Shown here: one piece after another, positions 25,147 through 33,972 of the stretch
How the letters are laid out: the number at the start of each line of letters is the position of its first letter
Position numbering within the stretch: the stretch's first letter is position 1
Origin: Sphingomonas sp. TREG-RG-20F-R18-01
GTDB lineage: Bacteria > Pseudomonadota > Alphaproteobacteria > Sphingomonadales > Sphingomonadaceae
Direction: 5' to 3'
Length of the DNA stretch: 64,000 bases
Assembly (NCBI RefSeq): GCF_022662475.1
Contig: NZ_JAKNQQ010000009.1
Location: forward strand, 1-64,000
Notes under the pieces: generated by a model
The model's database searches: none
Told to the model about the DNA's origin: nothing
The model's input: the letters and a program-made list of their open reading frames with translations, nothing else
Translations under genes and position numbers: made by a program

Positions 25147-28020
25147 ATGAAGCGTTTGACAGGTATGGCTACGGCGGTCGTGGCTCTGTGCTCCGGAACC
25201 GCCGTCGCACAGACGACACCCACGGCTTCGGCGGGGAATGCCCCGGTACAAGCCGGCGCGGTTGATCCGCTAACCCGCCAGGCCGGCGCGGGAACGCCCG
25301 TCGCCGAGCAAAATAGCGAAGCACCGGGTCCCCCTATGGCGCTTGAAGCATCGCAGACCGGTGACATCATCGTAACCGCCACACGTCGCAGCGAGCGGCT
25401 GTCAAGCGTGCCGATCGCGGTCTCTGCGATCTCCCCGGAAACGCTTCGCAACACGGGCGCGACCGATATTCGCCAGCTCAGTCAGGTTGCACCGTCGCTG
25501 CTCGTTTCCTCGCCATCCTCCGAAGCGGGAGCAGGCGGAGCGCGCATTCGGGGCGTCGGCACGGTGGGCGAGAACATCGGTCTGGAAGCTTCGGTTCCGA
25601 CGTTCATTGATGGCGTGTATCGCAGTCGCGCCGGTACAGCGCTTTCCGAACTCGGGCCGGTCGAGCGCGTCGAGGTGCTTCGCGGACCACAAGGCACGCT
25701 GTTCGGCCGCAACGCCTCTGCCGGCCTGCTCAGCATCACCACCGCCAATCCCAAGGACCAGTTGGGCGGCTATGCAGAAGGTACCTACGGCAATTACAAT
25801 TTCTACCGTCTCGCAGGCGGAATTACCGGGCCCATTGGCAGCACGGGCGTCGATTTCCGCCTGGATGGTGTGTATCAGAAGCGTGACGGATTTTTGCAGG
25901 ACGTCATCTCGGGGCGACGGGTCAATAATCGTGACCGCTACCTCATTCGCGGCAAACTGCGCTACGAACCGACCAGCAATCTCTCGGTCCTGCTGATCGG
26001 CGATTATACCCGGCAGAAGGAGGAGTGCTGCTCTGCGACATTCCTGCCTACCAGGAATGTCACGCGGGCAGCAGACGGCAGCTACGTAATCTCGCCGTCG
26101 AGCGTCGCCGCGTTGGAGCGAAGCTTCGTCTCCTCGGTCCCTGGCGCGGGTAATGGGCAAATCCTGGATGACACCTATGCGCGGCAGGTGGCGATCACGC
26201 CGGGTCGTAATCTGCGATCTGACGTTAAGGACTGGGGTGGTTCCGGTCAGATCGACTGGAAGCTTGGCAGGACCTCCATCACATCGATCACGGCGTACCG
26301 GTACAACAAGTACACGAGTGGCCAGGATTCCGACTTTAACAACCTGGACTTGCTCTATCGAGCTGGGGACGGCGGGCGTTTCGCACGGTTCCACACCTTC
26401 TCGCAGGAACTGCGGGCGCAGGGTACGCTGTTTGATAGCAAGCTCAACTGGCTAGTCGGCGGCTATTACGCGAATGAGAAGCTTTCCTATAACGACAATC
26501 TCCATTTCGGGCAGGACTACGATCGTTACTCTACGCTGCTAGGTGCCAGCGGACTCGGCGCGTCGTCTCCCGCACTGAGCCAATTGTTCGCCGCGACCGG
26601 ATTCACGAACCTGAACGGGTTCGCACAGGGGTTCGTGAATGCGCAACTTCCGGCCGGTACCCCGGCCGCAACGCGCGCGGCACTGGTTGGCGCGATCGCG
26701 GGACAGGTGATGAACACGCCATCGTCCGGACGAGGCTTAGCGGATCAATACCGCCAGGAGGACAACAACTTCGCGCTGTTCACGCATAACATTTTTCATG
26801 TGACAGACAAGTTGTCGTTGACGCTCGGTGCCCGGCACACCTGGGATCGCAAGTCTCTCGACACCACGCTGTCGGCAGATTCGCAGTGCGGTACGTACAA
26901 CGCAAATATCGCGCGCCTACAGGCGCTCGCCGGCTCGGGCCAACTCGGCACCGCATCGGGAATTGCGAGCGGACTAGCGAACCAGGTGCTCGCGCCGCTC
27001 GCCGCGCTGCCGTGCGTCATCAACGGAGTGAACGGCAACTTTTCGGGCAAGCGTCGTGAGAGCGAATGGACCGGGACTGCGATCATCAGCTACAAACCGA
27101 CAGACCGGCTTCTGACCTACGCAAGCATATCGAGGGGCTATAAAGCGGGCGGATTCAATCTCGACCGCGCTCCGTTGTTCAATCCCGCCACGCGCCTCAA
27201 CCTGCCTACAGCAAACCTGGGACCGCTGCAGTTCGAGCCGGAGAAGGTCGACGCATTCGAGGTCGGTGGGAAATACCGCGGCCGGAGCTTCACCTTCAAC
27301 GCGGCGCTGTTCTACGAGCGGTTCAAGAGCTTTCAGCTCAATACCTTTAACGGAACGTCGTTCATTGTCGGCAGTATTCAAGGTTGCAAGGATAGCCTTG
27401 GGTCCACTGACAGCGACCAGATCGCGGGGAATTCGCCTTGCGCCAACCCGAGATCGGGAATCACTTCCAAAGGTGTCGAATTGGAAGCTTCCGTCTACCT
27501 GGTTCGTGACGTTACCTTCTCGCAAGGGTTCACGTTGGCAGATACTAAATACCGTGCCGATCTTATTAATACTCCCGACCCGTCCGGCAACAATTCGCTG
27601 CCGCCCGCTTTATCGTTGTTGCCGGGTTCACGGTTGTCGCTTTCCTCCTTGTACGTCGTGACTGGGTCGGTGCAGTGGACTCCCCCAATTGGTAGTCTTC
27701 GAGCACTCGCGTATGTCGATTATCGCTACACGTCGGCCCTTAACACCGGGTCCGACCTGTTCGCCGAGAAGCGCCAGACAGGCGTAATGGTCATCAATGC
27801 TCGCGTCGGAATTGGTGCCAACAACAGTAGTTGGAGTCTGGAGGCGTGGGCACAAAATTTGCTCAACACCGACTACAGCCAGTTCATCTTCAACGCGACG
27901 CTCCAAGGCTCGAACACCTCGATGGCACAGCTCGCGTCAGGGCAGACTACGACGCAGTTGTTTGGCGCGTTCCTCGCGGAACCTCGCACCTATGGCGTCA
28001 CGCTCAGGAAGCGGTTCTGA
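25147..28020 (+). CDS. TonB-dependent outer-membrane receptor (copy 2)
   Basis: A 957-residue TonB-dependent receptor. A signal peptide is evident (MKRLTGMATAVVALCSGTAVAQ). A TonB-box-like GDIIVTATRR occurs near residue 75, the plug signature RIRGVGTVGENIG near 133 and VERVEVLRGPQGTLFGRNASAG near 174. The barrel ends in Phe (VTLRKRF). Its layout matches the Sphingomonadaceae receptors used for uptake of bulky organic compounds. A GGGAGAG ribosome site precedes the start. The Ldh-family gene begins 2 bp after its stop, so receptor and catabolic enzymes share a transcript. Confidence 0.95.
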   Translation: MKRLTGMATAVVALCSGTAVAQTTPTASAGNAPVQAGAVDPLTRQAGAGTPVAEQNSEAPGPPMALEASQTGDIIVTATRRSERLSSVPIAVSAISPETLRNTGATDIRQLSQVAPSLLVSSPSSEAGAGGARIRGVGTVGENIGLEASVPTFIDGVYRSRAGTALSELGPVERVEVLRGPQGTLFGRNASAGLLSITTANPKDQLGGYAEGTYGNYNFYRLAGGITGPIGSTGVDFRLDGVYQKRDGFLQDVISGRRVNNRDRYLIRGKLRYEPTSNLSVLLIGDYTRQKEECCSATFLPTRNVTRAADGSYVISPSSVAALERSFVSSVPGAGNGQILDDTYARQVAITPGRNLRSDVKDWGGSGQIDWKLGRTSITSITAYRYNKYTSGQDSDFNNLDLLYRAGDGGRFARFHTFSQELRAQGTLFDSKLNWLVGGYYANEKLSYNDNLHFGQDYDRYSTLLGASGLGASSPALSQLFAATGFTNLNGFAQGFVNAQLPAGTPAATRAALVGAIAGQVMNTPSSGRGLADQYRQEDNNFALFTHNIFHVTDKLSLTLGARHTWDRKSLDTTLSADSQCGTYNANIARLQALAGSGQLGTASGIASGLANQVLAPLAALPCVINGVNGNFSGKRRESEWTGTAIISYKPTDRLLTYASISRGYKAGGFNLDRAPLFNPATRLNLPTANLGPLQFEPEKVDAFEVGGKYRGRSFTFNAALFYERFKSFQLNTFNGTSFIVGSIQGCKDSLGSTDSDQIAGNSPCANPRSGITSKGVELEASVYLVRDVTFSQGFTLADTKYRADLINTPDPSGNNSLPPALSLLPGSRLSLSSLYVVTGSVQWTPPIGSLRALAYVDYRYTSALNTGSDLFAEKRQTGVMVINARVGIGANNSSWSLEAWAQNLLNTDYSQFIFNATLQGSNTSMAQLASGQTTTQLFGAFLAEPRTYGVTLRKRF

Positions 28021-28021
28021 T

Positions 28022-29017
28022 ATGCAACTTGCCATCATAGAAGCGCGCGCGCTTTGCATCGACGCAATGGTTGGGTTGGGGCATGCGCCAAACGAAGCCG
28101 CCATCATCGCCGACCACCTGATCGACTGCGAACTACGCGGCCTGTCGTTCGGTGGGCTCGCGCGCGCCTTGTCCATCATCGATCGTGTTCAACAATATGG
28201 GTTCAGCACCAGGCCGATCACGGTAGTCCAAGATACTTCGGTGTCGGCGAACATCGATGGCGGCGACCAGGTTGGCTATCTCGTCGGCCAGCGCGTCACC
28301 GAACTCGCAATTGGCAAGGCACGGACGAACGGCGTAGCCGTCGTGGGTGCCAACGAGACCTGGTACACCGGCATGTTCTCCTATTATCTTGAGCAAGTCA
28401 CGCAGGCGGGTTTTGTTGGCATGATCGCGGGCAGTGGCGGGCAGTTCGTGGCACCCGCCGGCGGTACGGAGGGGCGCTTCGGCACCAACCCGATTGCCTT
28501 TGGTTTTCCGACCGCAGGCACGCCGATCATCTGGGACATCGGGACCTCGGGCATCATGCTAGGCGAGGTGATCCTTGCGATGCGCGAAGGTCGGCATCTC
28601 GGCGAAGGGCTCGCCTATGATGCTGTGGGAGCGCCCACACGCAATCCGGCTGCCGCGCTGGGTGGCGGGGCCGTAAGCGTCTGGGGCGGACACAAGGGTT
28701 CTGGCTTGGCCATGGTGGTGCAGCTGCTTGGCATGTTGTGTGGGGCGGCTGCGGCGCCTGCGGGCCTACGCGACTGCGGTTTTTTCATGCTGGTCGTGAA
28801 CCCAGCGCTGGTCGACCCGACGGGCGATTTCGCCAAACGGGCGGCCGAGTACGCAGACAGCCTGCGTGCGACCCGCCCGCTTGAACCCAACAATCCCGTC
28901 CGCGTGCCATTCGAGCGCTCGGCCGCCACCCGCGCCGAAAACCTGTTGAGCGGCGTGATAGAGGTATCCGATGCCATCTATACGGCGCTGGTCGGCGTCG
29001 CGGCGCGTCGAGGATGA
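28022..29017 (+). CDS. Ldh-family (malate/L-lactate dehydrogenase-like) oxidoreductase with missing histidines
   Basis: A 331-residue protein of the family of NAD(P)-dependent malate, L-sulfolactate and ureidoglycolate dehydrogenases. Recognisable parts are GTNPIAFGFPTAGTPIIWDI near residue 158 and WGGHKGSGLAMVVQLLG near 221. Characterised members usually have RGxxSHG and an NSHHxG-like segment with active-site His. Here these positions read RGLSFGG and ANETWYTG, so both His appear lost. Dehydrogenase activity is therefore uncertain. The start at 28022 follows the receptor stop directly. The stop overlaps the FMN reductase start (ATGA). Confidence 0.82.
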   Translation: MQLAIIEARALCIDAMVGLGHAPNEAAIIADHLIDCELRGLSFGGLARALSIIDRVQQYGFSTRPITVVQDTSVSANIDGGDQVGYLVGQRVTELAIGKARTNGVAVVGANETWYTGMFSYYLEQVTQAGFVGMIAGSGGQFVAPAGGTEGRFGTNPIAFGFPTAGTPIIWDIGTSGIMLGEVILAMREGRHLGEGLAYDAVGAPTRNPAAALGGGAVSVWGGHKGSGLAMVVQLLGMLCGAAAAPAGLRDCGFFMLVVNPALVDPTGDFAKRAAEYADSLRATRPLEPNNPVRVPFERSAATRAENLLSGVIEVSDAIYTALVGVAARRG

Positions 29018-29613
29018 CGCCGTTCATCGTCGGGATCGGCGGCACGACTAGTCGGGATTCGTCGACTGAAAGCGCTATCAATGTAGCACTCACAGCAGCT
29101 CGGACCCATGGCGCACGCACCCGATTGTTCGGTAGTGAAATTCTCTCGACGCTACCGCACTACGCGCCGGGAGCGGTAGACCGATCCAGTACGGCTCGCG
29201 AGCTGGTCGACGCCGTGCGCGCCGCTGACGGGCTTATTTTCGCTAGCCCAGGTTACCACGGTTCGGTCTCGGGCCTGGTCAAGAACGGCATCGATTATAT
29301 CGAGGAAACGGCGTCCGACGCGCGCACCTATCTTGACGGATTGCCTGTAGGACTAATCGTGACCGCCTATGGCTGGCAGGCGATTGGCTCTACGCTAGCT
29401 ACGTTGCGCTCGATAGTGCATGGCCTCCGCGGCTGGCCAACTCCGCTGGGGGCCGGGGTCAAGGCGGCGTCCGGGCTCTTCGCCGATGGGGCATGCACCG
29501 ATTCCACTGTGTCCGGGCAGCTGGAACTCGTCGGTCAGCAGGTCGTTGGGTTCGCCCAACTGCGACGGCGGAAGCCGGCTGTTATGTTGACCGGTCGCAG
29601 TGACAACAACTGA
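29014..29613 (+). CDS. NADPH-dependent FMN reductase (flavodoxin-like)
   Basis: A 199-residue flavodoxin-fold reductase. It starts with PFIVGIGGTTSRDSSTESA (phosphate-binding loop) and has the family stretch ASPGYHGSVSGLVKNGIDYIE near residue 75. Such enzymes supply FMNH2 to two-component monooxygenases. Two such monooxygenases (5403, 19332) lie in the window without a dedicated reductase, so this gene likely serves one or both. It is translationally coupled to the upstream Ldh-family gene and ends block B. Confidence 0.88.
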   Translation: MTPFIVGIGGTTSRDSSTESAINVALTAARTHGARTRLFGSEILSTLPHYAPGAVDRSSTARELVDAVRAADGLIFASPGYHGSVSGLVKNGIDYIEETASDARTYLDGLPVGLIVTAYGWQAIGSTLATLRSIVHGLRGWPTPLGAGVKAASGLFADGACTDSTVSGQLELVGQQVVGFAQLRRRKPAVMLTGRSDNN

Positions 29614-29955
29614 TCTGAGTTCTGTGACATCGCGGTGAGTGGGGTTTCTCACCTTACAGATGGTCGCGGCTGTTGAAACGCGTTATGCGAACGATCAATT
29701 CCGCGCCTTTAAGCGGTGCAGAAACCAAGTCATAACGCCCCCCGCACGAGCCGACCGCGCCATAATCCTGCTCATCCAACTTTGGCCGGCTCTTAGCGGG
29801 GGAAGGAAGGTTATGCCGCACTTTCCCCAAACGAACTTTGATCGAGAAGGCCGTCGCGGTGTGGAACAACGAGTGGCGTCAACGAAGGGCCAGCGCGAGA
29901 AGCGCGACATCTACCGCAGTCTTGACTCTTACGGGTCCGAAGTAAATACAAGGCG
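29614..29955. other. Non-coding gap before second MarR gene
   Basis: No reading frame here looks like a protein. The codon pattern is random in all frames, and the open stretch from 29639 has no ribosome site. It presumably carries the promoter of the MarR gene at 29956. Confidence 0.5.
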
Positions 29956-30405
29956 GTGGAACCCCGGCTTTTTTTCTTGCTCAGTATCGCCCAACGTGCC
30001 GTGCAGCGGCGTACGGTCGGCGAGCTGGCTGGAGTTACCGGGGCGCAGGCTGGCGTGCTTTTCCTACTCGGGTCCTCCATCGAGGCGACGATCGGCGAGG
30101 TCGCGCGCAGCCTGAAGGCAACGCCCTCCTCGATGACCGAACTGATTGATAGAATGGTCGCGGCTGGTTTAATTGAGCGACGGCTCGATCCGGACGATGG
30201 GCGCGTGCAGCGTTTGACCCTCACAGCCAAGGGCGAGACGACCAGACGCGTAACCTTAGAGCGGGTGTCCGCGCTCAACACGCTGATGACGGACGACTTC
30301 ACCGAAGCGGAGATCGCCGTCGTCGCGCGATGGCTCGACGCCGTTCGCATTCGCTTCTTAGGGCTTCCGAAATCGACGGCGGGATTGGCGAGCGGGAAGT
30401 CTTGA
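29956..30405 (+). CDS. MarR-family transcriptional regulator (copy 2)
   Basis: A 149-residue winged-helix protein. GELAGVTGAQAGVLFLLG leads into the recognition region EATIGEVARSLKATPSSMTELIDRMVAAGLIERR near residues 40-73 and the wing DPDDGRVQRLTLTAKGE near 75-90. The start is uncertain: GTG at 29956 lacks a strong ribosome site. It lies downstream of block B and 84 bp before the thioesterase, which it may control. Confidence 0.85.
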   Translation: MEPRLFFLLSIAQRAVQRRTVGELAGVTGAQAGVLFLLGSSIEATIGEVARSLKATPSSMTELIDRMVAAGLIERRLDPDDGRVQRLTLTAKGETTRRVTLERVSALNTLMTDDFTEAEIAVVARWLDAVRIRFLGLPKSTAGLASGKS

Positions 30406-30489
30406 CGTTCTTGGACCGTTTGGAAGCGGAGTGATCACGCCCTTGGCGATGAAACAAAATGCCTTTGTGTAGATTCGAGGAGATTCAAG

Positions 30490-30978
30490 ATGCCACCACC
30501 TCAGACCGACGTAACGCCGCAGCGGCCGGCTACTACTGATACCTCGCCAATGGATGGCTTGGCGCAGTTGTTGGCCATGAAGGAGGCTGGTCTCAAAGCT
30601 CCTATTATCGAGAAGATGGGCTTTGAACTCGTGCAGATCGAGCGCGGCTTGGCTGTCTTCGAGGGCGTGCCCGACCAGAGCGTCTACAATCCGCTCGGCA
30701 CCGTTCACGGCGGTTATGCCGCGACGATGCTCGACAGCGCTTGTGGGATCGCCGTACATTCGCAAATCACCGCTACGCAGAGCTACACCACACTGGAGCT
30801 GAAGGTCGCGTATCACCGCGCGATGACCAACAAGAGCGGCAAGGTGCGCGCTGAAGGCCGGGTTATGTCAATGGGACGGCGCGCGGCATTCGCCGAGGGC
30901 AAGCTGTTCGACGAACAGGGCCGTTTGTGCGCGTCGGCAACCTCAACACTATTGGTGTTCGATCGTCCGCGCCAATGA
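30490..30978 (+). CDS. PaaI-family hotdog-fold thioesterase
   Basis: A 162-residue hotdog thioesterase. The family stretch YNPLGTVHGGYAATMLDSACG (GxVHGG with the active-site acidic residue shortly after) lies near residues 67-87, with TLELKVAYHRAMTNKSGKVRAEGRV after it. It likely hydrolyses an acyl-CoA and could rescue trapped CoA esters or release the pathway product. It is separate from block B (a MarR gene lies between) and is the last recognisable catabolic gene. Confidence 0.88.
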   Translation: MPPPQTDVTPQRPATTDTSPMDGLAQLLAMKEAGLKAPIIEKMGFELVQIERGLAVFEGVPDQSVYNPLGTVHGGYAATMLDSACGIAVHSQITATQSYTTLELKVAYHRAMTNKSGKVRAEGRVMSMGRRAAFAEGKLFDEQGRLCASATSTLLVFDRPRQ

Positions 30979-31170
30979 ATAACAAGCAGAATGATGTATC
31001 CGGATTAAGAACGAGGTCAGCGTCAACGCTGACGAACGAGGTCGGTCACTGCTTTCCCGATTAGGATCGAATTTTTGAAAACGCGGATGGTTTCCCGAAA
31101 CTCGTGCCGATCTTGGAAATGGGATATCTATTCGCCCACACTTGAGCAGTCACGGATAGCGGGGGGAGTT

Positions 31171-32190
31171 ATGGCCTTGGCTGGCCCGAAAAGGACGTTT
31201 GTGATGGATGCCAAGGGCCCTCGCCTAGGAGAGTCGATAATCATCGCATGTCTCGCGATCCTCACCATCTCCGTACCGCCCGACAAGGCGCAAGCTCGTG
31301 CTGCTCACAGTCCTGCATCCAGTCCGGCAAAGCTGCGGACGCCAGAGGCGAGGGAAGTGTTTGCAGAGCAGATGAGCGGGGCGTCATCCCGCGACGATCT
31401 TGGCTCGCACTTGCCGCCGGGAATTAACGGGTCAACGATCGCACGGCTGATCGTACCGGCAAACGAGACAAGCCTAGTAAGCATGGTCGGGCTGAAGCCG
31501 TGGCCAGCGCGGCCGGGACTGTCCATCGTGCTGGTTTGCACAGGCGGCAACGGGCCAAGCAATAGCAGCGTTGACGGTTGCGCGGGGGGAGGGTCGGCGT
31601 TGCCACTGAATGCGTATCTCGCGTTGATCGAGAAGGGCGAAGCTGGTCGACTTAAGCTTGTGGGGCGACCTGTCACAATCGCTGGGAACATCGACTGGAG
31701 CAATTCCCTTCTGCCAAACAGTCCTGAAGCGGTCGATGATCCAGCTCCAGCGGGCAAGCGCACGCTCATGCCGTCTGCCTACGATCGGCTTGACCTCACG
31801 CCGTACCGCATAGCGCCGGGCGAGACTGCCTTCGGGGTGCGGGCGTCATGGTCAGATGGTTATGCGGGCGGCTTCGGCTGGCACAGCGCCATCCTGCTTT
31901 ACGCAGTAGTCAACGGCCAGCTCCGGCAGGTCCTCGCGGTGCCGACAGTAGCGCTGACATTCCTTGCGGGCGACTGGCATCGTGACGGCACCCGTGACCA
32001 TGAGATCGAGGAGGGCGCAAACGTCATCATCGTTTCCGACCATTTGAGCGCGGGTCACGCCGATATCGTGGTCCGGAGCAGAACCACCCGAGAGGAGCGA
32101 TTGTTTCAATGGAACGCAACTAGCATGCGCTACGTACCGGCGACGACGGCGAACCCACAGAACAGGGAACCCTTCGATAGGGAACGGTGA
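31171..32190 (+). CDS. Hypothetical exported protein
   Basis: A protein of about 339 residues that I do not recognise. The ATG at 31171 has GGGGGAG just upstream and is preferred over 31075. A hydrophobic stretch (SIIIACLAILTISV) near residue 25 looks like a signal peptide or membrane anchor, followed by an Ala/Pro-rich linker. The rest is a mixed, probably secreted domain containing paired cysteines (VCTGGNG and DGCAGGG) and FLAGDWHRDGTRDHEIEEG, which resembles an acidic metal- or ligand-binding loop. It lies between the catabolic region and the mobile backbone. Confidence 0.6.
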   Translation: MALAGPKRTFVMDAKGPRLGESIIIACLAILTISVPPDKAQARAAHSPASSPAKLRTPEAREVFAEQMSGASSRDDLGSHLPPGINGSTIARLIVPANETSLVSMVGLKPWPARPGLSIVLVCTGGNGPSNSSVDGCAGGGSALPLNAYLALIEKGEAGRLKLVGRPVTIAGNIDWSNSLLPNSPEAVDDPAPAGKRTLMPSAYDRLDLTPYRIAPGETAFGVRASWSDGYAGGFGWHSAILLYAVVNGQLRQVLAVPTVALTFLAGDWHRDGTRDHEIEEGANVIIVSDHLSAGHADIVVRSRTTREERLFQWNATSMRYVPATTANPQNREPFDRER

Positions 32191-32317
32191 TCGAGGTCGG
32201 CGGTGCGTTCTGACGTGCTCCCCGGAATTCACGCCTGCGGATCGGCACCCAAAGGGGGACCCCGGTAGCTTGTTGCCAAGCTATTGAACGTCGGTCGAAT
32301 CTTTACCGAGGCAGGGG

Positions 32318-32339
32318 TCCCGATCGGCGCCGATCGGGA
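32318..32339. repeat. Perfect 22-bp palindrome upstream of the IS66 remnant
   Basis: Bases 32318-32339 are self-complementary around GGCGCC with flanking CCGATC/GATCGG arms. They lie in a 270-bp stretch (32191-32466) that has no convincing gene and probably derives from insertion-sequence ends. A protein-binding or hairpin role is possible. Confidence 0.5.
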
Positions 32340-32466
32340 TTCCCTCATAACCCATATTTCCCAAAGGATTATAGGTAGTTGCCTCGCTCGGAGCGGAGTC
32401 CCGCTTTGGGCGCCGATCCACATAGCGAACTTCCACATCATCCCCGACATGGGCAGAATGAACGGG

Positions 32467-32728
32467 TGGTGGCGATCGGTCGGAAGAACTGGCTGTTCGC
32501 CGGATCGAAGGCCGGCGGCGAGCGCGCCGCCGCGATCTACACGGTCATCGAGACCTGCAAGCTCAACGGTGTCGAGCCGCAGGCCTACATTGCCGACGTC
32601 ATTGCGAAGATCGCCGGCGACTGGCCCGCATCGCGTTGGGATGAGCTGATGCCCTGGAACTGGCGCCGGGCAAACGAGCAACCCATCGCCGAAGCAGCAT
32701 AAGCCGCGGCCTTCAGATCACGCTTACG
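32467..32728 (+). mobile_element. IS66-family transposase 3' remnant with right end
   Basis: The frame to the stop at 32700-32702 encodes VAIGRKNWLFAGSKAGGERA, then IYTVIETCKLNGVEPQAYIA and a terminal ELMPWNW. This is the conserved C-terminus of IS66 transposases (TnpC). Everything upstream of about 32467 in this frame is unrelated, so the gene is a truncated relic. ACGCTTAC at 32721-32728 matches the typical IS66 terminal GTAAGCG in reverse. It marks a recombination boundary between the catabolic region and the plasmid backbone. Confidence 0.8.
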
Positions 32729-32790
32729 TCTTGGTGCGGGTAGGCGCTGGTCTAAGGCCAAGTTGAAAAGGGCATCGACGGGTCGCGGCC

Positions 32791-33972
32791 TTATCGATCC
32801 TTGGCCGGCTCGATCGTGGGAGCGCGGTCCGGTTGCGCGCTCGGACGGCTCTCATCGAGCGTGGGCCGTTCGCCTAATTCGATGCGTTTCGCCAAGTCGC
32901 TGTGAAGCGCGGTCAGCTCGGGCTGAAAGGCGTCGAGCGCTGAAGGCGCTATCATATCGTCAAGGGCGTCGAAGACGTCGAGCGCGCCCGCCAGTTCGGG
33001 CTCGGCATATAGCTCCGTGCTTTCGCCCTGCCGCCAGAGCGCGGCGAGTTCCTGGGACCGCAAGAAGCCACTGCCGGCTGATCGGTCCGTCGCCCGGGTT
33101 GTGGTCGGCCGAGCTGGCGGCACTCCCCCGCGCTCTTCAATCTTTGCGCGCGTGATCGCAGCTAGACGATATCGAAGGAGGCGGGATTCTGGCGTGTCTG
33201 TCGGCGAAGGGGTCTGCTGCTTCTTGAGAAGCGTGATGAGTTCCTCCGCGCTAGTGGCGACGATTGCCTTACGCCATTCGACCAGGGCGCGTTCGTTGGA
33301 TGTAAGGTCTGGGCGTTGATGGATGATGTAGCGTTCCATCATGGGATGGTCTTCGACACTGACAGGCGGCGGTGCATGGTCTCCGAGGACGGCCGCGCGC
33401 GTGAACGCGATGACGGTGCCGGTTGATTTCAAGTCCGCGACAGCTTGCTCGCGGGCGGCCTTCCCGTCCTTGAGGAGCTTCTCGGCGATCTCAGCGATGC
33501 CCGACACCCCTTTTTTGACGTCCGCAATTCCTTCCTGTGCTGCTGCGTCGTTCGCCTTCAGGCGGGTATCGATCAGCTCGGTCAGGGGCATTACGCTGGC
33601 ATCGATCGCCTCGCGTATCCCTCCGGTGGTTCCAGTCAGATGTCCAAGGATCTTCTCCCGGGCCGTGGTAGCTTCAGCGTGGTTCGCTTCATTATCGCTA
33701 GCGAGAGCGGCTACGACCGTGGCGATCGCATCGAGGGTCATGCCAAGTGCCTCGTTGCCCTCAACCGTTTTGCCGAAATGGTTCTGGAGGAAAGGTGCCA
33801 CGTTGGCGAGTTCGGCCTGCGCGGCCTCGATCGTGTCGAGCCTTTGATGTAGCTCCTTATGCCCTGCTTCGATGCGCGCGTTGCTCCTTGTGATTGCCGC
33901 CATCTCGCCTCGCAACAGCGAGACGGCATCCAGCACGGCGGCGATCGCCACGGATCCTGCATCCCCACTCAT
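32791..33972 (-). CDS. Coiled-coil protein in mobilization operon
   Basis: A 393-residue protein with no recognised domain. Residues 1-200 are rich in heptad-like Ala/Leu/Glu/Lys repeats and predicted coiled coil (for example EIAEKLLKDGKAAREQAVAD). The C-terminal part has a Pro/Arg-rich linker and an acidic helical segment (LAGALDVFDALDDMIAPSALD). Its start overlaps the relaxase stop by 4 bp, so the two are co-translated. This suggests a partner of the relaxase in DNA processing or plasmid maintenance (inference). No signal peptide or membrane segment is visible. Confidence 0.72.
   Translation of the reverse strand: MSGDAGSVAIAAVLDAVSLLRGEMAAITRSNARIEAGHKELHQRLDTIEAAQAELANVAPFLQNHFGKTVEGNEALGMTLDAIATVVAALASDNEANHAEATTAREKILGHLTGTTGGIREAIDASVMPLTELIDTRLKANDAAAQEGIADVKKGVSGIAEIAEKLLKDGKAAREQAVADLKSTGTVIAFTRAAVLGDHAPPPVSVEDHPMMERYIIHQRPDLTSNERALVEWRKAIVATSAEELITLLKKQQTPSPTDTPESRLLRYRLAAITRAKIEERGGVPPARPTTTRATDRSAGSGFLRSQELAALWRQGESTELYAEPELAGALDVFDALDDMIAPSALDAFQPELTALHSDLAKRIELGERPTLDESRPSAQPDRAPTIEPAKDR

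Noticed and set aside
29639..30115. 158-codon plus-strand frame upstream of the second MarR gene
   Set aside because: Random composition, no ribosome site, overlaps the clear MarR gene in another frame.
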